Shown here: positions 9,768-17,716 of the stretch, piece by piece
Numbering within the stretch: the stretch's first letter is position 1
Layout: each line of letters opens with the position of its first letter
NCBI RefSeq assembly: GCF_005281345.1
Contig: NZ_SZXJ01000006.1
Coordinates: 1 to 64,000, forward strand
Length of the DNA: 64,000 nt
DNA from: Citrobacter sp. wls619
Lineage (GTDB): Bacteria; Pseudomonadota; Gammaproteobacteria; Enterobacterales; Enterobacteriaceae
Reading direction: 5' to 3'
The notes under the pieces: model-generated
What the model was told of the DNA's origin: nothing
Database searches by the model: none
The model's input: the letters and a program-made list of their open reading frames with translations, nothing else
Program-made: the position numbers and the translations under genes

Positions 9768-10486
9768 GGCTGATGCTCCGCGTTAACCGCAGCAAGCTTA
9801 TAGCCTCGTCCCCAAACGGTGAGAATAACTTCCGGCTCCGCCGCATCTTTTTCAATTTTGGTCCGCAGGCGATTGATATGGCTGTTCACCGTATGCTCAT
9901 ATCCTTCGTGCTGGTAGCCCCACACCTGATCTAACAGCGCCTGACGCGAAAAGACCTCCCCTGGATGACGGGCGAAAAAGTAGAGCAGATCGAACTCACG
10001 CGGCGTTAAATCAAGGGATTTACCATGCTGGCGGACTTCCCTGGCTAATGGATCAATCTCCACGCCATGGACGGTAATAATCCCCGCCTCCATACGCAAG
10101 TTTTGACTCATCGCCGCCTGACGGCGAAACAATGCTTTTACCCGGGCCATCAACTCCAGCACCGAGAAAGGTTTGGCTAAATAATCATCTGCCCCCATTT
10201 CCAGCCCCAATACGCGGTGAGTTTCACTGGTGCGGGCGCTGATAATGATGACAGGGAGGTAGAAACTCATTTGACGAATGCGACGACAAATCTCCAGACC
10301 GTCTACGCCCGGTAGCATCAGATCGAGGATAACCGCATCCCATACATGCTTCTCAAGTTGCTCAAGCGCTCGTGCCCCATCAGCCTCATGAATAATTTCG
10401 TACCCCTCATCTTTCAGGCTAAGTTGCAAAAGTGCGGCAATATCGCTGTCATCTTCCACCAAAAATATCTTTTTTGCGCCTGCCAT
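9764..10486 (-). CDS. OmpR/PhoB-family response regulator next to msrPQ
   Basis: This 240-residue regulator has a receiver domain with acidic pair EDD at 11-13, phospho-acceptor Asp55 (ILDLMLPG) and Lys in YLAKPF, followed by a C-terminal winged helix (LTPREFDLLYFFARHPGEVF, then WGRGYKL). I prefer ATG 10486 because a GAGAGGGAG site sits nine bases upstream; two longer in-frame starts exist, to 10531. It overlaps the kinase by ATGA. It differs clearly from HprR, the regulator beside msrPQ in E. coli, and is closer in style to PhoP/ResD-type regulators. Confidence 0.9.
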   Translation of the reverse strand: MAGAKKIFLVEDDSDIAALLQLSLKDEGYEIIHEADGARALEQLEKHVWDAVILDLMLPGVDGLEICRRIRQMSFYLPVIIISARTSETHRVLGLEMGADDYLAKPFSVLELMARVKALFRRQAAMSQNLRMEAGIITVHGVEIDPLAREVRQHGKSLDLTPREFDLLYFFARHPGEVFSRQALLDQVWGYQHEGYEHTVNSHINRLRTKIEKDAAEPEVILTVWGRGYKLAAVNAEHQP

Positions 10487-10574
10487 CAGTGTCATCTCCC
10501 TCTCGTCGTGCTGAAAGCTTACCTCAGGCAAGGGGCGGAAGTTATCACAAAATTTTTAACTTTTCGTGAGGATC

Positions 10575-10599
10575 CTGGGATACGCATACGCCCAGTATG
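10575..10599. promoter_or_regulatory. Overlapping dyads in the regulator-msrP divergent region
   Basis: The 189-base spacer contains CATAC-N5-GTATG (10585-10599) overlapping CTGGG-N11-CCCAG (10575-10595) and a tandem ATACGC repeat. A second imperfect dyad, TCACAAAA...TTTTCGTGA, lies near 10545-10570. These are candidate operators for the adjacent response regulator. The HprR box CATTACAAAATTGTAATG, known from E. coli, is not seen. Confidence 0.4.
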
Positions 10600-10675
10600 T
10601 CGCTATACACTCGTCAGGCATCAACAGGGAAACGTCGCTTTGTTGCCCCTAACATGAAAATAAAAAGGAAACGTT

Positions 10676-11680
10676 ATGCAGAAAAAACGTCCGCTTCGGG
10701 AAGCTGATGTTACAGCCAAGTCAGTATTTTTTATGCAACGACGACAGATCCTTAAAGCACTTGGGATCGGCGCGGTGGCGGCATCGTTGCCTTCCCCGAC
10801 ACAGGCCAGTTTGTTGAATTGGTTTAAAGGCAACGATCGTCCACCTGCGCCGGCGGGCATACCACTCGGGTTTACAAAGCCCGAGCACTGGCAAAAAAAT
10901 CTGTCCCTGACGCCGGAAGACAAGGTGACGGGCTACAATAATTTCTATGAATTTGGTCTGGATAAAGCCGATCCAGCCGCCAATGCCGGTAGCCTGAAAA
11001 CCGATCCCTGGACGCTGACCATCAGCGGTGAGGTCAACAAACCTTTAACCTTAGATCATGATGCGCTGACCACACGCTTTCCATTAGAAGAGCGTATTTA
11101 TCGGATGCGTTGCGTTGAGGCCTGGTCAATGGTTGTGCCGTGGGTGGGTTTTCCGTTGCATAAATTACTGGCGCTGGTTGAGCCAACCAGTCACGCCAAA
11201 TACGTCGCTTTTGAAACACGCTACGCCCCTGATGAAATGCCGGGCCAGAAAGACCGCTTTATTGGCGGTGGGTTGAAATATCCCTATGTCGAAGGTCTGC
11301 GTTTGGATGAGGCTATGCACCCGCTCACACTTCTTACCGTAGGCGTATATGGCAAAGCATTACCGCCGCAAAACGGGGCGCCGATACGCCTGACCGTACC
11401 CTGGAAGTACGGCTTTAAAGGCATTAAATCGATAGTCAGTATTAAGCTCACTCGCGAGCAGCCGCCGACGACCTGGAATATGTCAGCGCCAAACGAATAC
11501 GGTTTTTACGCCAATGTAAATCCGCAGGTCGATCACCCGCGTTGGTCTCAGGCCACAGAGCGTTTTATCGGTTCGGGTGGCATCCTCGATGTACAGCGAC
11601 AGCCCACGTTGCCTTTCAATGGTTATGCCGATGAAGTGGCCTCTTTATATCAGGGCATGGACCTAAGGGAGTATTTTTAA
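10676..11680 (+). CDS. msrP: Periplasmic methionine sulfoxide reductase catalytic subunit MsrP (YedY)
   Basis: This 334-residue molybdenum-cofactor enzyme repairs methionine sulfoxide in periplasmic proteins. It has a twin-arginine leader ([11 protein letters not shown] at about 20-30), the [12 protein letters not shown] segment of the mature start, and Cys146 in RMRCVEAW, the residue that ligates molybdenum in YedY. Length and sequence match E. coli MsrP closely. AAAAAGGAAACGTT precedes the ATG. msrQ starts directly after its stop. Here the operon is divergent from an unrelated two-component system rather than hprSR. Confidence 0.95.
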   Translation: MQKKRPLREADVTAKSVFFMQRRQILKALGIGAVAASLPSPTQASLLNWFKGNDRPPAPAGIPLGFTKPEHWQKNLSLTPEDKVTGYNNFYEFGLDKADPAANAGSLKTDPWTLTISGEVNKPLTLDHDALTTRFPLEERIYRMRCVEAWSMVVPWVGFPLHKLLALVEPTSHAKYVAFETRYAPDEMPGQKDRFIGGGLKYPYVEGLRLDEAMHPLTLLTVGVYGKALPPQNGAPIRLTVPWKYGFKGIKSIVSIKLTREQPPTTWNMSAPNEYGFYANVNPQVDHPRWSQATERFIGSGGILDVQRQPTLPFNGYADEVASLYQGMDLREYF

Positions 11681-12307
11681 GTGAGGCTAACCGCAAAACA
11701 GATAACCGCGCTGAAAATACTGCTGCATCTAGCCGGTTTTTTACCTCTGCTATGGCTCTTCTGGGCCGTACAACATGGCGGGTTGGGTGCCGACCCGGGA
11801 AAAGATATCCAGCACTTTACGGGCATTATTGCGCTGAAGTTTTTACTGGCTACCCTGCTGGTATCGCCGCTTGCGCGCTATGCAAAGCAGCCTTTGTTGT
11901 TTCGCACCCGGCGGTTGTTAGGTTTATGGTGTTTTGCATGGGCCACGCTGCATTTGACCAGCTATGCGCTGCTGGAGCTGGGTATGCAAAATCTGGGATT
12001 GTTGGGTCGTGAACTGGTTTCACGCCCTTGGCTAACGCTGGGCATGACGGGTTGGGTTATCTTACTCCTGCTGACGCTGACCTCAACGCAAGCCGCGCAG
12101 CGTAAAATGGGCAAACGCTGGCAAACGCTGCACAACTACGTTTACCTGGCCGCCATTTTGCTTCCGCTGCATTACCTGTGGTCGGTAAAAGTGCTATCCC
12201 CGCTCCCCATAATCTACGCCATTTGTTTTGTCGTGCTGCTGGCTTTTCGCTATAAAAAGCTGTTACGGAAAACCGGGCATAAAGGTGTGTTTATGAAAAG
12301 TGAATGA
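11681..12307 (+). CDS. msrQ: Heme-binding membrane subunit MsrQ (YedZ)
   Basis: This 208-residue protein with about six membrane helices is the haem-b quinol/flavin-linked electron donor for MsrP. Conserved histidines appear at helix ends (for example in [18 protein letters not shown] and [18 protein letters not shown]), as expected for b-type haem ligands. The start is GTG at 11681, abutting the msrP stop codon, so translation is coupled. It belongs to the ferric-reductase-like transmembrane family and matches YedZ in length (about 210). Confidence 0.93.
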   Translation: MRLTAKQITALKILLHLAGFLPLLWLFWAVQHGGLGADPGKDIQHFTGIIALKFLLATLLVSPLARYAKQPLLFRTRRLLGLWCFAWATLHLTSYALLELGMQNLGLLGRELVSRPWLTLGMTGWVILLLLTLTSTQAAQRKMGKRWQTLHNYVYLAAILLPLHYLWSVKVLSPLPIIYAICFVVLLAFRYKKLLRKTGHKGVFMKSE

Positions 12308-12353
12308 ATCACGGTAAACTTCTCACTACACCTAAGCAGAACGAGAACAAAAA

Positions 12354-13841
12354 ATGAGTAACAATGATAATTACCATCAGCTCAGCCGCACGTTCCAGCG
12401 CCTCTCTCGCTTCTCCCACCTCTCGGCAATCGCCAGTTGGGACATGTTTACCATGATGCCATCAGGCGGCAGCAAAGCTCGCGGCGAAGCGCTGGCCGAG
12501 CTGAGCGTGCTTGAGCACCAACTGTTAACCGACCCGAAGGTGGCAACGTGGTTAGCCGCCGCACAGCAGGAAGACCTGAACGATGTTGAACAGGCCAATC
12601 TGCGCGAAATGTCGCGGCTTCATCATCAAGCGTCCTTGCTACCCGAATCGCTGGTCGAAGCGAAATCACTGGCGGGCAGTCGTTGCGAACACGCCTGGCG
12701 CAGCCAACGCCCGGCCAATGACTGGGAAGGGTTTGCTGAAAACCTGAAAGAGGTGGTGAAGTACAGCCGCGAAGAGGCCCGACTGCGTGCTGAAGCGAAA
12801 GGCTGTTCGCCCTACGACGCATTGCTGGATGTCTTTGAACCAGAAATGACCAGCGCCCGGCTGGATATTCTCTTTGCCGACATCAAAAGCTGGCTACCCG
12901 AATTGCTCAATAAAGTGGTGGCCAAACAATCACAACAATCGCTTATCGCCCCGGTTGGCCCTTTTCCGACCGCAGTTCAGCGTGAGTTGGGCCTTGAAAC
13001 CATGGCGCAGTTAGGTTTTGATTTTACCGCAGGACGCCTGGACATCAGTGCACACCCCTTCTGTGGCGGTGTACCGGAAGATGTCCGTATTACCACCCGC
13101 TATGATGAAAATGAATTGCTCAGCGCGCTGTTTGGCGTTATCCATGAAACCGGTCACGCCCGCTATGAGCAAAATCTGCCACGTAACTGGTTAGGGCAAC
13201 CTATCGCGCTGGCACGCTCAACCGCCATCCATGAATCTCAGAGCCTGTTCTTTGAAATGCAATTAGGCCGCAGCCCGGCGTTTCTGAAACGGTTAATTCC
13301 CGCAGTAACCCGGCATTTTGGCGATCAATCCGCCTTTGAGGAACGCAATTTCATCGCCTGGAACCAGCAGGTCAAACCGGGGTTTATCCGTGTTGATGCC
13401 GACGAGGTGAGCTATCCCGCTCACGTGATCCTGCGTTATGAAATTGAACGCGCACTCATTAATGGCGACATTGAGGTCGATGATATTCCTGCCTTGTGGA
13501 ATGAAAAAATGCAGGCCTGGTTAGGGCTGTCTACCATCGGGAATTACCGTAACGGCTGTATGCAGGATATCCACTGGACCGATGGCGGTTTTGGTTACTT
13601 CCCTTCGTACACATTGGGGGCGATGTATGCAGCCCAGCTTTTCAGTGCGGCTAACCGTGCATTGCCAGACTTAAACCACGCCATTGCGCAAGGAGACTTT
13701 AGCGCCCTGTTTGACTGGTTGCGCCAGAATATCTGGCAACATGGTAGTCGTTTCACGACCGAGCAGCTCATTACCCAGGCAACCGGAGAACCGCTGAGCA
13801 GCCGCTATTTCCGCGCCCATCTGGAAGCCCGCTATCTGTAA
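12354..13841 (+). CDS. M32-family metallocarboxypeptidase (Taq/YpwA type)
   Basis: This 495-residue cytoplasmic zinc carboxypeptidase of family M32 is the usual family length. The catalytic zinc motif HETGH is at residues 264-268, followed by a conserved IHESQS segment supplying the third ligand Glu and an IRVDADEVSYPAH active-site region. The enzyme removes C-terminal residues from peptides, with broad specificity except at proline. It stands alone downstream of msrPQ, 46 bases after msrQ, and may be cotranscribed with it. K-12 has no gene at this place. Confidence 0.9.
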   Translation: MSNNDNYHQLSRTFQRLSRFSHLSAIASWDMFTMMPSGGSKARGEALAELSVLEHQLLTDPKVATWLAAAQQEDLNDVEQANLREMSRLHHQASLLPESLVEAKSLAGSRCEHAWRSQRPANDWEGFAENLKEVVKYSREEARLRAEAKGCSPYDALLDVFEPEMTSARLDILFADIKSWLPELLNKVVAKQSQQSLIAPVGPFPTAVQRELGLETMAQLGFDFTAGRLDISAHPFCGGVPEDVRITTRYDENELLSALFGVIHETGHARYEQNLPRNWLGQPIALARSTAIHESQSLFFEMQLGRSPAFLKRLIPAVTRHFGDQSAFEERNFIAWNQQVKPGFIRVDADEVSYPAHVILRYEIERALINGDIEVDDIPALWNEKMQAWLGLSTIGNYRNGCMQDIHWTDGGFGYFPSYTLGAMYAAQLFSAANRALPDLNHAIAQGDFSALFDWLRQNIWQHGSRFTTEQLITQATGEPLSSRYFRAHLEARYL

Positions 13842-13848
13842 TCGTATA

Positions 13849-13897
13849 CCGTGAGTCATTGTACAAACGGTTACACGTCGAAACCAATGACTCACGG
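13849..13897. promoter_or_regulatory. RstA box within a 13-bp inverted repeat upstream of asr
   Basis: CCGTGAGTCATTG (13849-13861) is perfectly complementary to CAATGACTCACGG (13885-13897). The 23-base loop begins with TACAAACGGTTACA (13862-13875), which matches the RstA box TACATNTNGTTACA at all but two positions. RstA activates asr in E. coli, and this lies about 100 bases upstream of the asr start codon. The dyad may also serve as a terminator for the carboxypeptidase gene. Confidence 0.65.
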
Positions 13898-13978
13898 AAG
13901 CCCAGAGATTACAGCGATATAGTTATTTCAACGGCCCCGCAGTGGGGTTGAATGAAAAACCAAATCGAGGGTATGAGA

Positions 13979-14434
13979 ATGAAAAAAGTATTAGCTCTGG
14001 TTGTTGCCGCTGCTATGGGTCTGTCTTCCGCTGCATTTGCTGCTGAAACAACTGCGACTACCGCTCCGACTGCTGCTGCGACCACGAAAGCTGCACCGGC
14101 AAAAACCACTCATCATAAAAAACAGCACAAAGCAGCGCCGCAGAAAGCACAGGCTGCCAAAAAGCACGCTAAAAAATCCACGACTAAACCGGCTGTAGAA
14201 CAAAAAGCGCCAGAGCAGAAAGCTCAGGCTGCGAAGAAACACACCAAAAAAGCAGCAACCAAGCCAGCTGCAGAGCAGAAAGCTCAGGCTGCCAAAAAAC
14301 ACACCAAAAAAGCCGCAACTAAACCAGCTGCAACCAAACCAGCCGCAGAGCAGAAAGCTCAGGCCGCTAAAAAACACACCAAAAAAGCAGTAAAACACGA
14401 AACCGCTAAACCTGCTGCTCAACCGGCTGCATAA
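13979..14434 (+). CDS. asr: Acid shock protein Asr, repeat-expanded
   Basis: Asr is a secreted, lysine- and alanine-rich basic periplasmic protein induced at low pH, thought to sequester protons or chaperone periplasmic proteins. The start at 13979 ([14 protein letters not shown]) gives a clean signal peptide cut near AFA-AET. The product is 151 residues, against about 102 in E. coli K-12. The extra length comes from tandem [14 protein letters not shown] units at 14213, 14273 and 14348 (60- and 75-base periods). A nine-codon upstream extension to 13952 has no signal-peptide logic. Regulation by RstA is supported by the upstream box. Confidence 0.95.
   Translation: MKKVLALVVAAAMGLSSAAFAAETTATTAPTAAATTKAAPAKTTHHKKQHKAAPQKAQAAKKHAKKSTTKPAVEQKAPEQKAQAAKKHTKKAATKPAAEQKAQAAKKHTKKAATKPAATKPAAEQKAQAAKKHTKKAVKHETAKPAAQPAA
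14213..14392 (+). repeat. Tandem coding repeats in asr
   Basis: Near-identical units begin with GAGCAGAAAGCTCAGGC at 14213, 14273 and 14348. The spacing is 60 then 75 bases because the second unit carries an extra ACCAAACCAGCCGCA. All changes keep the reading frame. Confidence 0.9.
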
Positions 14435-14476
14435 AACATCTGTAGTAACCATGGCGTCCCCCATGCCATAGCATAC

Positions 14477-14510
14477 GGCGCTAAATCAGTCTGATTTAGC
14501 GCCGCCTTTC
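14477..14510 (+). terminator. Strong hairpin between asr and ydgU
   Basis: GGCGCTAAATCA and TGATTTAGCGCC form a perfect 12-bp stem with a GTC loop, followed by GCCTTTC. It sits just upstream of the ydgU ribosome binding site, so it could reduce readthrough from asr into ydgU or set the transcript end. Confidence 0.65.
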
Positions 14511-14520
14511 GGAGGGTAAA

Positions 14521-14604
14521 ATGGTGTCACATTACCGCTTTGAGTTCATTCTTATTACCCTGATAATTTGCGCTCTTATCGCCATGCATTTTTATCTTTC
14601 CTGA
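14521..14604 (+). CDS. ydgU: Small membrane protein YdgU
   Basis: This 27-residue ORF reads M-VSHYRFEFILITLIICALI-AMHFYLS, a single hydrophobic helix with a short basic N-terminus. It has an excellent ribosome site (CGGAGGGTAAA). It matches the small protein YdgU that follows asr in E. coli and is co-expressed with it under acid stress. It is too short for ordinary ORF calling. The molecular role is unknown. Confidence 0.85.
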   Translation: MVSHYRFEFILITLIICALIAMHFYLS

Positions 14605-14704
14605 GTGTAGTTATCTGATTTTACTCCCACTTTCCCGCCGTCCCGTCTATAGTATTAACTGAGGGTTTGCTGTTAATAATCATAATTCCCCACCAGAGTG
14701 TGAT

Positions 14705-15526
14705 ATGCATAAAACCATTGCGGTATTACTGGGTTCAATTTGTCTATTTCCTGTCGTTGCACATGCGGAGCAGCCTGCAACGACCGCTGCTGAAGTCGAT
14801 AACATAAAAACGCTGTTTTTTGGTCATGACGATCGTGTGAGGGTGACTGACCCGACACAATCACCGTGGGACGCTATCGGGCAACTGGAAACCGCCAGCG
14901 GTAACCTGTGTACGGCTACGCTCATTTCACCTCACCTGGCCCTGACCGCCGGGCACTGCTTACTCACCCCACCGAAAGGCAAGCCGGATAAAGCCGTCGC
15001 GCTACGTTTTGTGTCGAAAAAGGGTATCTGGCGCTATGAAATCCACGGCATTGAAGGACGGGTTGATCCCTCTCTCGGCAAGCGTTTAAAAGCAGATGGT
15101 GACGGCTGGATTGTCCCTCCTTCTGCGGCCCCGTGGGATTTCGGTCTGGTGGTGTTACGTTATCCCCCTTCTGGGATCACGCCGCTACCGTTATTTGACG
15201 GTGATAAAGCCGCGTTAACCGCTGCGCTAAAAGCCGCTGACCGTAAAGTGACTCAGTCGGGGTACCCGGAAGATCACCTGGATGACCTGTACACGCATCA
15301 GGATTGCGTGGTAACTGGCTGGGCGCAAAATACAGTCCTGTCACATCAGTGCGATACGCTCCCTGGCGACAGCGGCTCCCCATTGATGTTAAAGACAGAC
15401 TCAGGCTGGCAACTGATTGGTGTGCAAAGCTCCGCTCCAGCAGCGAAAGATCGCTGGCGGGCAGATAATCGCGCCATTTCTGTGACGGGGTTTCGCGATA
15501 AACTGGAAGCACTGGCGAAGGGATAA
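14705..15526 (+). CDS. ydgD: Trypsin-like serine protease YdgD
   Basis: This 273-residue secreted protease has a signal peptide (cut near VAHA-EQ, residue 21). The S1 catalytic triad is visible: His84 in LTAGHCL, Asp145 in APWDFGL and Ser223 in GDSGSP. Paired cysteines at 69/85 and 201/216 fit the fold. It is a periplasmic protein of unknown substrate, located downstream of asr-ydgU as in E. coli. It converges on mdtI across a hairpin. Confidence 0.92.
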   Translation: MHKTIAVLLGSICLFPVVAHAEQPATTAAEVDNIKTLFFGHDDRVRVTDPTQSPWDAIGQLETASGNLCTATLISPHLALTAGHCLLTPPKGKPDKAVALRFVSKKGIWRYEIHGIEGRVDPSLGKRLKADGDGWIVPPSAAPWDFGLVVLRYPPSGITPLPLFDGDKAALTAALKAADRKVTQSGYPEDHLDDLYTHQDCVVTGWAQNTVLSHQCDTLPGDSGSPLMLKTDSGWQLIGVQSSAPAAKDRWRADNRAISVTGFRDKLEALAKG

Positions 15527-15530
15527 CACA

Positions 15531-15554
15531 TGCTGCCCACATTTGCGGGCAGCA
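15531..15554. terminator. Hairpin between ydgD and mdtI
   Basis: TGCTGCCC and GGGCAGCA form an 8-bp stem around an 8-base loop between convergent genes; a likely bidirectional terminator without a strong U-run. Confidence 0.5.
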
Positions 15555-15560
15555 CGAAGA

Positions 15561-15890
15561 TTAGGCAAGTTTGATCATGATCATTCCGGCCAGCAGCAAG
15601 GCGACGCCAATCCAGCCTTTGTTATTCAGGCGCTGACCAAAAAGCACCCATCCTGCGGCTAACGTTGCGGCGATCCCGAATCCTCCCCACAGCGCGTAGG
15701 CGACAGAAAGATCGATTCCTTTTACCGCCTGGGACAGCGCACTAAATGCCGCTAATACCGCCACCAGCGACAACACGCCATAAGCCTTACGGCGGAAACC
15801 ATCGGAAAATTTTAAGAAGACGTTAGCAACGATTTCAAGAACGATGGCCATTCCAAGCCAGGCGCCGTGAACCCACTCAAACTGCTGCAT
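15561..15890 (-). CDS. mdtI: Spermidine exporter subunit MdtI (SMR family)
   Basis: This 109-residue, four-helix small multidrug resistance protein is almost identical to E. coli MdtI. It forms a heterodimer with MdtJ that exports spermidine across the inner membrane. Acidic residues in the helices ([17 protein letters not shown]) fit the polyamine-binding role. Its start overlaps the end of mdtJ by 14 bases, so the two subunits are translationally coupled. Confidence 0.95.
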   Translation of the reverse strand: MQQFEWVHGAWLGMAIVLEIVANVFLKFSDGFRRKAYGVLSLVAVLAAFSALSQAVKGIDLSVAYALWGGFGIAATLAAGWVLFGQRLNNKGWIGVALLLAGMIMIKLA

Positions 15891-16239
15891 GGGTCACCTC
15901 CCTCCTCGCTTTTGCCGGCTTGCGTGTACCCGATTTGATCAACACAATGCCTAACACCAGCGAGACCAGTCCAGCAACTTTCATTGTGGTCAAGGTTTCG
16001 TCGAATAACAGCACGCTAAACAGCGTAATAAATAAAATTCCGATACCTTCCCATAAGGCATAGGCCACACCAAGGGCGATTTTTTTAACGGCAAAACTGA
16101 GAAAAATATACGATAAGGCGATCATTACCAGCATTAAAATAAAGCCCGCATTACCATGGCCTACGCTGGCCCATTTCATTGACAGCGTACCGGTAATTTC
16201 AGCCGCAATGGCCAGACCTAATAATATCCAGTAAAACAT
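15877..16239 (-). CDS. mdtJ: Spermidine exporter subunit MdtJ (SMR family)
   Basis: This 120-residue, four-helix SMR protein is the partner of MdtI. The conserved membrane glutamate is in [19 protein letters not shown], as is the YALWEGIGI motif. An AGGAGAAGCATC site precedes the ATG. The leader on the minus strand is long and contains the small ORF mdtU and a 14-bp palindrome, consistent with the spermidine-responsive control known for mdtJI. Confidence 0.95.
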   Translation of the reverse strand: MFYWILLGLAIAAEITGTLSMKWASVGHGNAGFILMLVMIALSYIFLSFAVKKIALGVAYALWEGIGILFITLFSVLLFDETLTTMKVAGLVSLVLGIVLIKSGTRKPAKARREVTHAAV

Positions 16240-16276
16240 GATGCTTCTCCTGCTTGAGAATATAGTCCTTTGGGCC

Positions 16277-16290
16277 TACTGCATGCAGTA
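16277..16290. promoter_or_regulatory. 14-bp palindrome in the mdtJI leader
   Basis: TACTGCATGCAGTA is a perfect palindrome 38 bases upstream of the mdtJ start, between the mdtU stop and the mdtJ ribosome site. It could be an operator or part of a leader RNA structure. The function is not known to me. Confidence 0.4.
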
Positions 16291-16349
16291 AACCAAAAAA
16301 TAGAATCAGATAGCTCAGCGCATAACGCCAGCTCAGGCAGAAGAAGGGA

Positions 16350-16451
16350 CTAAAGCGCGTTGCGCCAGTGTTGCTCACCCGCAAGCAAGAAAGTGGAAGA
16401 GGTACGAAGAAGTGTAGGTAAACGCAAAAACATCCTGAACGTATTGTCCAT
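16350..16451 (-). CDS. mdtU: Upstream ORF MdtU in the mdtJI leader
   Basis: On the minus strand, ATG 16451 opens a 33-codon ORF (MDNTFRMFLRLPTLL..., ending HWRNAL) that stops 110 bases before mdtJ. A uORF of about this size upstream of mdtJI, named mdtU, has been described in E. coli, where its translation is needed for spermidine-dependent mdtJI expression. The frame is open further upstream to a tandem ATG near 16487, so the exact start is uncertain. The ribosome site is weak. Identity is inferred from position, size and character. Confidence 0.6.
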   Translation of the reverse strand: MDNTFRMFLRLPTLLRTSSTFLLAGEQHWRNAL

Positions 16452-16650
16452 AATATTACAATTATCCGCAGTGTTGCTTCTCATCATCGCGGATGATAAT
16501 TGTCCTCGGTAGTTAAACACAGATGATTTGTATCATAGGTTCAATACGAACTCAAAATCTTTTCACTTCTTTACCCGGCACGTTTGATTTTTGTTATAAC
16601 GGCTCGAGGCAGATCACATTATTATATAGATAAAAAACTCAGGGATTCAC
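16452..16650. promoter_or_regulatory. Divergent promoter region of mdtUJI and tqsA
   Basis: This AT-rich spacer contains the short dyad ATCATC-GCG-GATGAT (16484-16498) and ends with an AAAAACTCAGGGATT ribosome region for tqsA. Both promoters must lie here; I cannot place them with confidence. Confidence 0.45.
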
Positions 16651-17685
16651 ATGGCAAAACCGATCATCACGCTTAACGGCCTAAAAATAGTTATTATGCT
16701 TGGCATGTTGGTTATCATTTTAACCGGTATCCGATTTGCCGCCGAAATCATCGTACCGTTTATTCTGGCGTTATTTATCGCCGTCGTGCTCAATCCCGTA
16801 GTACAACGCATGGTTAAGCTCCGTATACCGCGTGTATTCGCCGTGTCATTGCTGATTGTTATTATTGTCATGCTAATGGTGCTGCTTCTGGCTTATTTAG
16901 GTACCTCCTTAAATGAGCTGGCACGGACACTGCCGCAATATCGTTCGTCCCTGGTTATCCCACTGAAAAATATCGAACCGTGGCTACAACGTGCGGGGAT
17001 CGGGGTTTCCGTCGACGAGTTGGTGAAATATGTCGATCCGAACGCAGCGATGACGCTGGTCACCAATTTATTGACACAACTCTCCAATGCGATGTCCTCG
17101 ATATTTCTACTATTGCTGACCGTGGTTTTTATGCTGCTGGAAGTACCGCAACTCCCCGGCAAACTCAAACAAATGATGAGCCGCCCTCTTGAAGGAATGG
17201 CCGCGATCCAACGCGCTATCGACAGTGTCTCGCACTACCTGGTGCTAAAAACCGCCATCAGTATCGTCACCGGACTGGTCGCCTGGGGCATGCTTGCCGC
17301 ACTGGATGTCCGCTTCGCGTTTGTCTGGGGACTGCTGGCCTTTGCCCTGAATTATATTCCTAACATCGGTTCGGTGCTGGCAGCAATTCCCCCTATTGCT
17401 CAGGTCCTGGTATTCAGTGGTTTTTACGACGCGTTGCTCGTGCTGGCAGGTTATCTTGTGATTAACCTGGTGTTCGGCAATATCCTCGAACCGCGCATCA
17501 TGGGGCGAGGGTTGGGGCTTTCTACGCTGGTGGTGTTCCTGTCGCTGATTTTTTGGGGCTGGCTGCTCGGCCCCGTTGGAATGCTGCTTTCAGTACCGCT
17601 GACCATCATCGTAAAGATTGCCCTTGAGCAAACAAATGGTGGTCAAAGCATTGCTGTCCTGCTGAGCGATCTTAACAAAGAATAA
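16651..17685 (+). CDS. tqsA: AI-2E family transporter TqsA (YdgG)
   Basis: This 344-residue polytopic protein is the same length as E. coli TqsA and has the family architecture: two N-terminal helices, a soluble insert around 90-140 ([19 protein letters not shown]), and a C-terminal helix bundle with [18 protein letters not shown] and the EPRIMG motif. TqsA is reported to export the quorum signal AI-2 and so affect biofilm formation. It is divergent from mdtJI as in E. coli. Confidence 0.93.
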   Translation: MAKPIITLNGLKIVIMLGMLVIILTGIRFAAEIIVPFILALFIAVVLNPVVQRMVKLRIPRVFAVSLLIVIIVMLMVLLLAYLGTSLNELARTLPQYRSSLVIPLKNIEPWLQRAGIGVSVDELVKYVDPNAAMTLVTNLLTQLSNAMSSIFLLLLTVVFMLLEVPQLPGKLKQMMSRPLEGMAAIQRAIDSVSHYLVLKTAISIVTGLVAWGMLAALDVRFAFVWGLLAFALNYIPNIGSVLAAIPPIAQVLVFSGFYDALLVLAGYLVINLVFGNILEPRIMGRGLGLSTLVVFLSLIFWGWLLGPVGMLLSVPLTIIVKIALEQTNGGQSIAVLLSDLNKE

Positions 17686-17716
17686 GTGTATGCCCTGCTC
17701 TCGCGGGGTTGTTCAA

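Noticed and set aside
13991-14464. 157-codon minus-strand ORF opposite asr
   Set aside because: Phe/Ser/Gly-rich repeats are just the complement of the Lys/Ala repeats of asr.
16199-16384. 61-codon minus-strand ORF running into mdtJ
   Set aside because: It overlaps the mdtJ start in another frame and lacks a ribosome site; the shorter mdtU frame fits the known leader better.
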